A stretch of DNA of 64,000 bases from an uncultured Phocaeicola sp. (GTDB lineage: Bacteria > Bacteroidota > Bacteroidia > Bacteroidales > Bacteroidaceae): positions 1 through 64,000 of the forward strand of contig CARCZS010000011.1 in assembly GCA_948956705.1 (NCBI GenBank), given 5' to 3'. The notes beneath the pieces were generated by a model. It did no database searches, was not told the DNA's origin, and was given only the letters and a program-made list of their open reading frames with translations. Shown in pieces: positions 7,501 to 15,284 of the stretch (positions are counted from its first letter, which is position 1; every line of letters starts with the position of its first letter). A program made the position numbers and the translations under genes.

Positions 7501-8802
7501 TCAGAATCTACGGCGCATACCTTTCTTTTTTCGCTGCAAACGGCGGCGGAAATCTTCCTCGTCGGGATTTACCGACTGCCCCGGCTGGAACAGGTCAAGA
7601 CCGGGAATAATCGGGTCGTAATCGTTGGCGAGATTCTTAGCGGAACGGGGTTGCGCGGTGTTTGTAGTGTTTGCCGTGCCGGAGGTGGTATTGCTTGGCG
7701 AAGATGGCGGGGGGACAACAGTCGGTACAGATGTCGGCTGCCGGTTCGGTTGCTGTTGTATCGGCTGTTGTGGCTGAGCCTGACTGAAACGTGTCTGGAG
7801 CGCGTTTGCCGAAAACTCTTTGCCCAATCGTGAACCGTTCAAGGATGTCTGCGTGCCGTGATCCACGAAGGTAACTCCGTAAATCCTGCCCTCGTCGGTG
7901 TAGCGGAACACAACATCAATATTGCTCTCTTTCAGTTTGGCAATGAAACCATCCTTGTCTGATGATCGGGCAAGTGCGTCGGCAACACTGCGTCTGGTCG
8001 GTGCGATGTCGATTTTATCTTTTGCCCGTTCAAACCGGCTGTCAATGGCGGTACGGCTTGCGAATTTACCGAGGCGCGAGGCTTTCAAAGGTGTGACGAT
8101 GACATTGCCGTTGTCGTCAGTGGCGAAGTAAACAAGTCCGTGATATTCGCGTCCGTTGACACGCCCGTCGGTCTGCTCACATTTGATGTTGTATAATCCG
8201 AGTATGGCGTTGTATTCGCCAATGCTCTGGAATTTCCAACGCATACCAACCATCTTGACCGAGTTGGCAACCTGTCGCTTGATGTCGCCGTCGGGGTCAA
8301 CCTTGCAGATGGGAGTATCCGGTGAGAGCTTTTCGCGCTGTGCCTTGTGAAGATGATATTTTTCTTCAAGCTCGGTAGTAATCTTTTTGCTGCGACGGTA
8401 GAGAAAATCCTGATTGAGCCGCTTGCCTTCCTCGTTCACGTTGACAGTGACAATATGGATATGGTGGCGGTCAATATCCTCGTGCTTGTAGATTACATAG
8501 GGCTGCTCTCCGAAGCCGAGTCGGTCAATGTACTCACGGGCAAGGCTCTCAAAGTCTTGGTCGGATAATTTGTCGTCAGGGTGCGGGTTAAGGGAGATAT
8601 GCAGCACCGGTTTCTTGGTCTTGCCCATTTTCGGCATGAACAGCCGGAAATTATCCGCCATCCTGCCTATGTCGGCACTGCCGTCAACCGGTACGACAAT
8701 CTTGTTAGAGCCTAATATGCGCCCCTCGGTCTTGTTGATTTTCTCACCGTTGTAAGACAACGCCCCGTAGAGTGACGCTCCTATTGAGATTTTTGCAACC
8801 AT
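7501..8802 (-). CDS. relaxase/mobilization nuclease (MobB/BmgA type)
   Basis: A 433-residue MOBP-like relaxase that would nick E1 at oriT and lead the strand into a recipient. The N-terminal domain (about 1-160) carries the family pattern: a tyrosine-containing start (ISIGASLYGALSYN), HISLNPHPDD, and the metal-binding histidines of DIDRHHIHIVTVNV near residue 115. The middle includes GMRWKFQSIGEYNAIL. The tail is low-complexity, rich in Q and P, and ends in RRRLQRKKKGMRRRF. It overlaps mobA by 22 bases. E1 has no conjugation pore genes, so a co-resident conjugative element must supply them. Confidence 0.88.
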   Translation of the reverse strand: MVAKISIGASLYGALSYNGEKINKTEGRILGSNKIVVPVDGSADIGRMADNFRLFMPKMGKTKKPVLHISLNPHPDDKLSDQDFESLAREYIDRLGFGEQPYVIYKHEDIDRHHIHIVTVNVNEEGKRLNQDFLYRRSKKITTELEEKYHLHKAQREKLSPDTPICKVDPDGDIKRQVANSVKMVGMRWKFQSIGEYNAILGLYNIKCEQTDGRVNGREYHGLVYFATDDNGNVIVTPLKASRLGKFASRTAIDSRFERAKDKIDIAPTRRSVADALARSSDKDGFIAKLKESNIDVVFRYTDEGRIYGVTFVDHGTQTSLNGSRLGKEFSANALQTRFSQAQPQQPIQQQPNRQPTSVPTVVPPPSSPSNTTSGTANTTNTAQPRSAKNLANDYDPIIPGLDLFQPGQSVNPDEEDFRRRLQRKKKGMRRRF

Positions 8803-9203
8803 CGCTCCTCGAATTTCTGCGACAACTTCATCACGTCATGGGTTATACCCACAAGCTCAAGAGTGGCTCTTTCCAGTCTTGAAACGTGTGCCGTTGCTTT
8901 CTTTTCTGAAAAATTTGCACGGAGTTCCTTTACGGCGAGGTCGTAATTGATCCCGACAGTGCGGTACTGGCTGAAAAATTCAGAGAGTTTTGCGCAGTAT
9001 GCGGCAAGCGATCTGTCGGTGGTGAGCACCCGGAACGGCTTTCCAAAGATAAGCTGCTTGATGAAAGTTGCCTTCACGGTGGTGTCGGCTTTCTCCATCA
9101 TGCGGGTAAGTTCATCCCATTCGGCGTTGTTGAAACGCACTTTGACACAGTGGTCGCATCGGTCGATAAGCGGCGGTCGTCCGCCTTTGTTGAAATCGGT
9201 CAT
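8781..9203 (-). CDS. MobA-like relaxosome accessory protein
   Basis: A 140-residue protein homologous to MobA of Bacteroides mobilizable transposons. It opens with a ribbon-helix-helix-like segment (HCVKVRFNNAEWDELTRMMEKA) and continues through helices that include the conserved NYDLAVKELRANFSEKKA. It should bind oriT and guide the relaxase. It starts 90 bases from the oriT palindromes and overlaps the relaxase gene by 22 bases. The orphan MobA at 24582 shares its second half (KELR..FSEKKA). Confidence 0.8.
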   Translation of the reverse strand: MTDFNKGGRPPLIDRCDHCVKVRFNNAEWDELTRMMEKADTTVKATFIKQLIFGKPFRVLTTDRSLAAYCAKLSEFFSQYRTVGINYDLAVKELRANFSEKKATAHVSRLERATLELVGITHDVMKLSQKFEERWLQKSQ

Positions 9204-9211
9204 ATTATTAG

Positions 9212-9223
9212 TGGATTAAGTGG
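9212..9223 (-). promoter_or_regulatory. leader motif before mobA
   Basis: On the minus strand CCACTTAATCCA, 8 bases before the mobA ATG. It belongs to the six-member leader motif family. Confidence 0.35.
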
Positions 9224-9293
9224 TGATGCCTCACGGGTTCTCATGCCAACGGCGGTTCGGTCGCGGGATATTCGACTTCGGAGTAGTATCCTT

Positions 9294-9378
9294 ACATAGC
9301 AAGGTTGTTTTGTGGGAAGGCCGGTTCCCCAAAACCTTTTCGGTTCCCGAAAAGACACCTTGCTATGTCCATGTGGAC
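9294..9378. other. oriT of E1
   Basis: Nested inverted repeats immediately upstream of mobA. ACATAGCAAGG at 9294-9304 pairs with CCTTGCTATGT at 9358-9368. TTTTCGG/CCGAAAA at 9337-9353 forms an inner hairpin, and GTCCATGTGGAC at 9367-9378 is a near-palindrome. The block CTTGCTATGTC closely matches CTTGCTGTGTC in the oriT of E2 at 25148, with a hairpin upstream and a palindrome downstream in both. The nick is probably in or next to this block. Confidence 0.65.
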
Positions 9379-9640
9379 ATTCCTCATACTATGAAACTGC
9401 GAGTTTTGTGTCTGCGGCGGCCGGTATTGCCAACAGTATCATGCAACCCTGTGTTTCATCGTGCCTGCGGATTGAAATCTCCGTGTTGCCTACATAAATT
9501 TACGAAAAATCCGGCACAAATCCTAACCGATAAAAAGAAAACCGGAGATTTTTCGGCATGATATATCAGGATTATCGTGTCTGAAAATTCTGTCAAGAAA
9601 AAAATGATTGGCGAAATGTTAAAAATTAAACCGTGTTTTA

Positions 9641-9680
9641 TGGACATACTCGGACATTCCCGGACATAGCCGGACAATCT
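9641..9680 (+). repeat. four helically phased decamers
   Basis: Four consecutive 10-base units, each beginning (T/C)GGACA: TGGACATACT, CGGACATTCC, CGGACATAGC, CGGACAATCT. Exact 10-base spacing puts each unit on the same helical face, as expected of an iteron or cooperative protein-binding array. Confidence 0.6.
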
Positions 9681-10374
9681 GTTTCAGGGCCGGATATCGG
9701 GAGGTTCAAGGACTTGACAATCCGCCGATTTTTTTGTTTCTTTGTGTAAGGATTGGCTGATTTACCTGCCGTCAAGGAGTTCGGTTGACAGGTATATAAA
9801 GGAACATTCCGATGACCCGCCGGTCAAATCAGACACTCTTTCAGTAGTACATTCATTTATTCAACAGACTAACTTTACAGCAAGTCAATGAATATCCTTC
9901 CCGAAAGTTCAAATCATCTATCATATTACGGGGCTGTTCGCTGAATGATGTTTTCATAGGCTTAATGCATTGTTGTATTGATGATAGAATGAACGTATTA
10001 CTAACAGACAGGCTTATCGCCGGATCATTCAATAAGCGACTGAAGGATCCAAGGCTTAATGGCCATTAGGCTTAAAAGCCGTGTCCGAAGGAAGCAAGCG
10101 ATGATGCCGCGTAAGTCACACCACTAAATCCATATCCAAAAAATTAAAGAAAATGACTGACGACACCAACTATTCCGGCTGACAGAGCCGATGCCCTCCT
10201 CGCAGCGGAGGAAGGTCGCCATCCGCGACAGAGATAGCTGCACCTATACAATCAAGCATGGCAGGCAGTCAATGCGACTGCCACGGCAGGATAAAGGCCG
10301 GTATATCCCGTGTCAGGTCATACGCTGACAGCCATCGCCATGCGTTTTTTCAACATAAACACCTCCTATAAATA
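9681..10374. other. gene-free stretch upstream of DUF3408 gene
   Basis: No convincing coding region. It holds a leader motif CCACTAAATCCA at 10121-10132 followed by an ATG at 10153 that opens only nine codons. It also has several short AGGCTTAATG-type repeats around 9960-10075 and GC-rich inverted segments around 10190-10330. It may hold an unidentified RNA or a decayed gene. Confidence 0.4.
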
Positions 10375-10764
10375 ATGGCAAAAGTTTATGAGTCACAGGT
10401 TGACCCCGATGAATTCATACGGTCATTCCGGGAAGACACCTCACAACTCTCGAAATTGAAACGTAGTTCCAAACCGGAAACGACAACTGCCCCAACGTCC
10501 GATGCTACTTCACCAAGTGGTAGCGGGAGTCCGCCTGCGTCGGATCGCGAAAAAGAATACATTGAAAAGTTCGTCACCAACATGGCTTTCATGTCGCCGA
10601 CCGAAAAGTTCACGACAGTGGAGATATGCCCCGCTTTCATCAAGAAAATCAAATACATTCTCTTGGCACAGGACGGACGCAAATGCTCACTGAAAGCATA
10701 TATCAACAACGTACTTGCCGAACATTTCAAGCAATACGAGGACGTGATTGCAAAACGACTGTAA
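10375..10764 (+). CDS. DUF3408 family protein
   Basis: A 129-residue protein. The N-terminal half is hydrophilic and low-complexity (S, T, P, G rich, about 25-60). The C-terminal half resembles the DUF3408 domain found in CTnDOT-type transposons (KFTTVEICPAFIKKIKYILLAQDGRKCSLKAYINNVLAEHF), a ribbon-helix-helix-like fold. Relatives are encoded with transfer genes and are thought to bind DNA or act in relaxosome or partition functions. It is monocistronic and ends just before a bidirectional terminator. Confidence 0.65.
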   Translation: MAKVYESQVDPDEFIRSFREDTSQLSKLKRSSKPETTTAPTSDATSPSGSGSPPASDREKEYIEKFVTNMAFMSPTEKFTTVEICPAFIKKIKYILLAQDGRKCSLKAYINNVLAEHFKQYEDVIAKRL

Positions 10765-10824
10765 TTAAACTTATAAGATAAGAACACTGATCAGACTTAT
10801 AACTTGACAAGAAGTTATGCCTTG

Positions 10825-10857
10825 TTTTTTAGCACTGACTTAATCGGTGCTAAAAAA
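10825..10857. terminator. bidirectional terminator
   Basis: TTTTTTAGCAC at 10825-10835 pairs with GTGCTAAAAAA at 10847-10857, with T runs on both strands. It separates the DUF3408 gene from the convergent AraC gene and marks the border between mobility genes and cargo. Confidence 0.85.
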
Positions 10858-10864
10858 CGCGATT

Positions 10865-11785
10865 TTATGATTTCCGTTGACGATACTCGGCTGGAGTCAT
10901 CCCGGTCTGTTGTTTGAACAGCCGTGTAAAATATTGAGGATATTCAAATCCCAATTCGTATGCAATTTGGCTTATTGAATGGGAGTCTAATGCAAGTTTG
11001 TCTTTCGCTGTTTCAATTATCCGGTTTTGGATATGTTTTCGGGTATTCATCCCTGTTTCTCGTTGTAATATGGCTGTCAGATAATCGGGAGATAAGCTCA
11101 TTCTGTCGGCAAAATATTTAACCGTAGGCAGTCCGTTTTGAACAAGTGCATTTGTGAGAAAATAGTCACGTAATAACTTCTCAAAATGGCTTACAATATC
11201 CATATTTTCACTATGTCTCATTTTGAACTGGCGGTCGTAGAATCTGCGGCAATAGCTCAATAACGTGCCTATGTACGAACACACAATTTCAGGGGTATAC
11301 TCATCAATTTGTTTTTCAAGTTCCTGTCTGATATGTTTGAAAATGTCAAGAACTTGCTCTATTTCATCTTCTGATAAATGTAACGCTTCGTGAATCTCAT
11401 AAGAGAAAAATATGTAATTCCCGATATCACGTCCAAGCGATGTTCCTCTAATGAAATCAGGATGCACCATAATGGCCCAGTTGTCTTCAGCCGGACAGAA
11501 TGGCTCCCCATATTCTTGAAACTCCACTGTTTGCCCCGGACTCGTAAAAACCAGTGTGCCATCTGAATAATCATATTTGTTTCGGCCATACTTCACATCG
11601 CAAGATAAATTGCCACGGCAAAGAGCTATGACATAGTAATCTTGTTTCCAACCTTGCGGATGGCGGTATTCAGCGATCTGCGAGAAATCAATCACGGAAA
11701 TAAGTGGATGATATGTCCTGATTCCTATAATGCGGTTAAAAGCCTGTGGTGTTTCGCAATGTATGATATTACTCTTGTCTTCCAT
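10865..11785 (-). CDS. AraC family transcriptional regulator
   Basis: A 306-residue regulator. The N-terminal 190 residues form a cupin-like sensing domain (YYVIALCRGNLSCDVKYGRNKYDYSDGTLVFTSPGQ). The last 100 residues form the two-HTH AraC domain (YFADRMSLSPDYLTAILQRETG and ISQIAYELGFEYPQYFTRLFKQQTGMTPAEYR). I chose the ATG at 11785; a TTG eight codons upstream is less likely. It is divergent from the two SMR-like genes and the SDR gene and probably controls them. The inducer is unknown. Confidence 0.9.
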   Translation of the reverse strand: MEDKSNIIHCETPQAFNRIIGIRTYHPLISVIDFSQIAEYRHPQGWKQDYYVIALCRGNLSCDVKYGRNKYDYSDGTLVFTSPGQTVEFQEYGEPFCPAEDNWAIMVHPDFIRGTSLGRDIGNYIFFSYEIHEALHLSEDEIEQVLDIFKHIRQELEKQIDEYTPEIVCSYIGTLLSYCRRFYDRQFKMRHSENMDIVSHFEKLLRDYFLTNALVQNGLPTVKYFADRMSLSPDYLTAILQRETGMNTRKHIQNRIIETAKDKLALDSHSISQIAYELGFEYPQYFTRLFKQQTGMTPAEYRQRKS

Positions 11786-11938
11786 TCGGCAAAAATAATG
11801 CAAAACCAATTCCTCTACAACATCATCTCGGATTTATATTATACAAACACGGATTTGTTTATGCAATATATTGGGAGTAAGGACTACTTTTGCCAAAATT
11901 TTATTAGCGGACAGGTTCATAAAGTAAAATAAGACATT

Positions 11939-12292
11939 ATGACTCAGATTGAAAATAAAGAAACAGTGTCGCCGGTTACGATATTACTCTTTACCGGGGC
12001 TATATTGTTACAGATTATCGGTATGGCCTTATTTCCATTGACCGCGGGATACACAAATTTTTGGCCGACAATAGCATCTGTTTTGTCGCTGTTGCTCGGT
12101 TCGCTACTTTTCTGCCGTATGCTTTACAAAGGTGTCAAGCTCAGTTTACTTATACCTTTGGGATCTGCTGTGATGCCGCTTGCAGTAAGCGGATTGGGGA
12201 TGATTGTATATGGAGAGAGTGTATCAGTATGGAAAGTTTCACTTCTTGTTGTGGCCTGCATTTTGATAGGGGTTGCTGGCAGAATGAAATGA
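11939..12292 (+). CDS. SMR-like membrane protein, subunit 1
   Basis: A 117-residue, four-helix protein that aligns with the small multidrug resistance family through GAILLQIIGMAL...GYTNFWPT. The position of the essential EmrE Glu14 is glutamine, so classical proton-coupled drug exchange is unlikely. It is followed after 7 bases by a second, different SMR-like gene, suggesting a heterodimer. Divergent from the AraC gene, with a -7-like TACTTTTG at 11885-11892. Substrate unknown; the SDR gene downstream hints at export of a modified small molecule. Confidence 0.7.
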   Translation: MTQIENKETVSPVTILLFTGAILLQIIGMALFPLTAGYTNFWPTIASVLSLLLGSLLFCRMLYKGVKLSLLIPLGSAVMPLAVSGLGMIVYGESVSVWKVSLLVVACILIGVAGRMK

Positions 12293-12299
12293 GAAAATT

Positions 12300-12632
12300 A
12301 TGGATAATATCTCAATAACCGGAGTTGTACTTTTTATAATCGCAACGGTGTTTTCACTTGGAGCGACAGCACTTTGGCCAATGACAAAAGGCTTTACCAA
12401 GCTTGTGCCAACAGTGTTGTCACTATTGATGCAAGTGGTATGCCTCATACTGATGAATCGCATTGTCTATTCAGGTGTTGAATTGAGTTTTCTGATACCG
12501 CTCAACGGGGCATTTTCTCCGCTTGTAATGATTTTTGTAGGTGTATTTTTATACAAGGAGAAAGCATCATTTGGGAAAATAGCCTTATTGACTGCATCAT
12601 GCGTGTTGATTGGGTGTGCAAATTTTTTATGA
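12300..12632 (+). CDS. SMR-like membrane protein, subunit 2
   Basis: A 110-residue, four-helix partner of the preceding SMR-like protein. It aligns with EmrE through ATALWPMTKGFTKLVPT and ends in a typical last helix (IALLTASCVLIGCANFL). The Glu14 position is serine. Paired SMR genes of similar size (as in EbrAB or YkkCD) work as heterodimers; here both members lack the coupling acid. The SDR gene starts 10 bases after its stop, so the three genes form one operon. Confidence 0.7.
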   Translation: MDNISITGVVLFIIATVFSLGATALWPMTKGFTKLVPTVLSLLMQVVCLILMNRIVYSGVELSFLIPLNGAFSPLVMIFVGVFLYKEKASFGKIALLTASCVLIGCANFL

Positions 12633-12642
12633 CATTAAAATT

Positions 12643-13539
12643 ATGAATGACAAACTTAAAACAACCCACAAAGTATGGCTGATTACGGGAGCCTCGCGTG
12701 GTATGGGTCATGCAATCATGGAGGCTGCACTTGCAGATGGAGATTGCGTGGTGGCTGTTTCTCGAAGAGGAGATATCACAACAAATATTGAGGATGCTGC
12801 TTCACGACTGTTGCCGTATGCCCTTGATGTGACCAACACTGACCAGTCGGCATTTGACTGTATGGTAGACATGGTCATACAAAAATTTGGGCGTATAGAC
12901 GTATTGGTAAATAATGCGGGACACGGGCAGTTCACCTACTTCGAGGAATCTGATGAAAATCAGATACGCGATGTGTTTGAAACCAATCTTTTTGGATTGA
13001 TGCGTGTAACTCGCGCTGTTTTGCCTGTTATGCGCCGACAGCGTTCGGGCCATATTTTCAACGTGTCTTCCGCAGCGGGATATTCGGGAGTCGGACCATC
13101 AATATATCATACGAGCAAGTTCGCGGTAACCGGTTTCTCAGAGTCGCTTGCTTTTGAAACGGAGCAATTCGGCATCAAAGTAACGATAGTTGCCCCCGGT
13201 TTATTCCGCACGGACTTCATGAATTTTAATTCATCGTATCATATTCCTGCCAATCCCATTGAGGATTATAACACGTTCAGAGAACGTATGAGCGGATTTG
13301 TGAAGTATATGAACGGGCGAGAGCCGGGCAATCCCGAAGCATTGGGGAAACTCATTGCGAAAGTCGCGTGTTGTACCAATCCTCCTTTACATCTGCCTAT
13401 GGGTGCTGATGCAATTGAAACACTGGAAAAGCATCATGCAGCCCAATTAAAGGATGTGGAAACATGGCGTGCTGAAATCTGCGGCACTTCATTTCCTCCC
13501 GAAAATACAGATGTCAATACACAGGCATTCTTTCAGTAA
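12643..13539 (+). CDS. SDR family oxidoreductase
   Basis: A 298-residue classical short-chain dehydrogenase. It has the NAD(P)-binding TGASRGMGHAI near residue 15, NNAG near 91, the catalytic serine of FNVSSAAGYSG, and the YHTSK catalytic tyrosine and lysine near 161. The arginine after the second strand (AVSRRG) favours NADP. The sequence resembles SDRs acting on ketones or sugar-like alcohols, but the substrate is not readable. The start is the ATG at 12643. It is third in the AraC-controlled cargo operon. Confidence 0.88.
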   Translation: MNDKLKTTHKVWLITGASRGMGHAIMEAALADGDCVVAVSRRGDITTNIEDAASRLLPYALDVTNTDQSAFDCMVDMVIQKFGRIDVLVNNAGHGQFTYFEESDENQIRDVFETNLFGLMRVTRAVLPVMRRQRSGHIFNVSSAAGYSGVGPSIYHTSKFAVTGFSESLAFETEQFGIKVTIVAPGLFRTDFMNFNSSYHIPANPIEDYNTFRERMSGFVKYMNGREPGNPEALGKLIAKVACCTNPPLHLPMGADAIETLEKHHAAQLKDVETWRAEICGTSFPPENTDVNTQAFFQ

Positions 13540-13615
13540 TCCGATTTTGGCATTAAATATTAGCGTAACCCACAAAGCATAAATGAGAACGAATCATTTT
13601 TGATTATAATATTTT

Positions 13616-14890
13616 ATGAATAAAATCCTTATCGTAGATGCTTCCGCATCCGATAGCAGGGTCATGTCAAGTCTGCTTTCGCGGGCTGGATATGACCCCG
13701 TTTGTGCGGAGAGCATTGAAGCCGGGAAACAAGAGGCGGTGGAGCTGCCACCCGGTGCGGTCATCGTCACGGCCTTGCGCCTGTATGATGGAACTGCAAG
13801 AGAGTTGATAGACTGGTTGAAGACCGAAGGATACAAATTCCCGGTCATTGTCGTGATGGATCTGCTTAATCCTGCCGACCTGCTGGAGGTAATGAGCGGA
13901 GGTGGTGCTGTCGATGTGATACAACGTCCGGCCATTGACAAACAACTTGTGGAAACCGTTGGCAAGTATGCCCGACCAGAGCATATCGTGCTGACGCTTG
14001 ACAACCAGCTGATACCGCGCATCAGTGAGGCATGGAAGAAGGTGGAGGCAAGAATTGACGCGATAGCGGCCACTAATGCCAACGCAATTATTTTCGGCGA
14101 ATGCGGCACAGGCAAGGAACAGATTGCACGGCAGATATATCAGCGCAGCTCACGCGAACAGAAACCGATAACTGTCGTGGAATCAGGAAGCGCGGCATTC
14201 ATCGGTGTGCATAGCCCATCATCTGACAGAAGCGAGATGTATAACCGCATCAAGAGCTATTTCTCAAAATCGGCAGGCGGCACAATCATAATAAAGAATG
14301 TGCATCTTCTGTCAATAGACAAACAGTCAGTCCTGATGCACATTCTTGAAAACGAACACCCCGATGTGCGTGTGATATGCACAGCCGAGCCGGAGTTGCT
14401 GAAGATGGTAGCCAACAAGTCTTTCCGTCCGAACCTGTTTTTCATTTTAAGGCAATCCGACATAGCCGTGCCTGCCTTGAAAGATGATACGGAGGATATT
14501 CCTGTTATCGCGGACTACTTTCTGAAACGCTACGCCGCTAAGACCGGCAAACAGCGAAAGAGGCTTGACGCATCCGCAGTCAAGGCATTGAAACTCTATC
14601 CGTGGCCCGGCAATCTTCGGGAATTGAAAGATGTTGTTCTTTTCGCCGCCTTCCATGCCAAAGATGAAACAATCTCGGCTGAGGATATAAACTTCAATCT
14701 CTCTGAGCCTGAAACCGTCGATGAATTGAACCGCAAGAATCCACGGCAGGAGAAGGAAAATATCATCAAGGCATACCAGCGTGCAGATTCATGGACAGGA
14801 GCGGCGAAACTGCTCGGCATCTCCGAAAGGGCTCTCCTTGAACTCCGTAAGAAGCTGGGAATTGACAAGAACGGCCAACCGCTCCCTTGA
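13616..14890 (+). CDS. RteB-like regulator with degenerate receiver and AAA+ domains
   Basis: A 424-residue homologue of the sigma-54-type response regulator RteB (compare 19103-20425). It has a receiver-like domain (1-120), an AAA+ domain (about 135-365) and a Fis-type HTH (about 385-418). Key residues are gone. The phosphoacceptor aspartate is A53 (VTALRL for VSDLRL). The GAFTGA loop is absent. Walker B D-E is K227-N228. Only the P-loop GECGTGKE (161-168) and the HTH are intact. It cannot be a conventional phospho-activated sigma-54 activator, so it is probably a DNA-binding regulator of another kind. A promoter overlaps its stop codon. Confidence 0.8.
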   Translation: MNKILIVDASASDSRVMSSLLSRAGYDPVCAESIEAGKQEAVELPPGAVIVTALRLYDGTARELIDWLKTEGYKFPVIVVMDLLNPADLLEVMSGGGAVDVIQRPAIDKQLVETVGKYARPEHIVLTLDNQLIPRISEAWKKVEARIDAIAATNANAIIFGECGTGKEQIARQIYQRSSREQKPITVVESGSAAFIGVHSPSSDRSEMYNRIKSYFSKSAGGTIIIKNVHLLSIDKQSVLMHILENEHPDVRVICTAEPELLKMVANKSFRPNLFFILRQSDIAVPALKDDTEDIPVIADYFLKRYAAKTGKQRKRLDASAVKALKLYPWPGNLRELKDVVLFAAFHAKDETISAEDINFNLSEPETVDELNRKNPRQEKENIIKAYQRADSWTGAAKLLGISERALLELRKKLGIDKNGQPLP

Positions 14891-14916
14891 AATATCGCTA
14901 AAAATGCGTAACTTTG
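14887..14916 (+). promoter_or_regulatory. promoter of candidate structured RNA
   Basis: TTG at 14887-14889, a 19-base spacer and TAACTTTG at 14909-14916 match the Bacteroidales consensus. The TTG overlaps the stop codon of the RteB-like gene. The expected start is near 14922. Confidence 0.75.
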
Positions 14917-14921
14917 CAGCG

Positions 14922-15139
14922 CAAAATAGCAAAGATACCGTCTGAAGAGTCAGACGGATACAACAATATAGGATAACATAACTTCCGCATAAATTCTATT
15001 GTAAATCTGGACCATTTATAAAAGACGAATTTGGCGTGATGCTTATGCTATGCTCTCAGCATAGCGTGCATACACACTATATCGTCTTAGGCAGTCCAGA
15101 GCCATCAATAGAGATAGCGTGAATTGCACGCTATTTTTT
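14922..15139 (+). ncRNA. candidate structured RNA of about 218 nt
   Basis: No reading frame of note lies here, but there is strong nested pairing. A perfect 8-bp hairpin with loop AGAG (14938-14957) comes first. Then a long arm has TCTGGAC/GTCCAGA (15006-15012 with 15094-15100), AAGACGA/TCGTCTT (15022-15028 with 15082-15088), ATGC/GCAT, and an 8-bp apical stem GCTATGCT/AGCATAGC (15047-15065). It ends at a terminator at 15114-15139. With the promoter at 14887-14916 this is a complete transcription unit. I do not recognise the RNA family. It could be a regulatory sRNA of E1 or a cis leader for the ATPase gene downstream. Confidence 0.65.
15114..15139 (+). terminator. terminator of candidate RNA
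   Basis: ATAGCGTG at 15114-15121 pairs perfectly with CACGCTAT at 15127-15134, followed by a run of T to 15139. Confidence 0.85.
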
Positions 15140-15201
15140 GTCTTTTGAAATACACATTTTTTCTTTTCTTAATCTATATTTCAGTCATTAGAAATGTTGT
15201 A

Positions 15202-15266
15202 TTGAATAAAATACACACTTTTTTATTCAACACAATGATTTGATTGAATAAAAAGAGCTATATTTG
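15202..15266 (+). promoter_or_regulatory. operator-like repeats and promoter of the ATPase gene
   Basis: TTGAATAAAA at 15202-15211 and its inverse TTTTATTCAA at 15221-15230 form a 10-bp inverted repeat. A third copy lies at 15244-15253, just before the -7-like TATATTTG at 15259-15266. Three half-sites around a promoter suggest autoregulation or repression of the ATPase gene, whose ATG is at 15285. Confidence 0.55.
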
Positions 15267-15284
15267 CAGTCTAATATAGCGACA

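Noticed and set aside
7425..7610. A 61-codon plus-strand frame preceded by an exact CCACTAAATCCA motif.
   Set aside because: Most of it is antisense to the relaxase 3' end and its sequence shows no protein-like pattern; kept only as a motif site.
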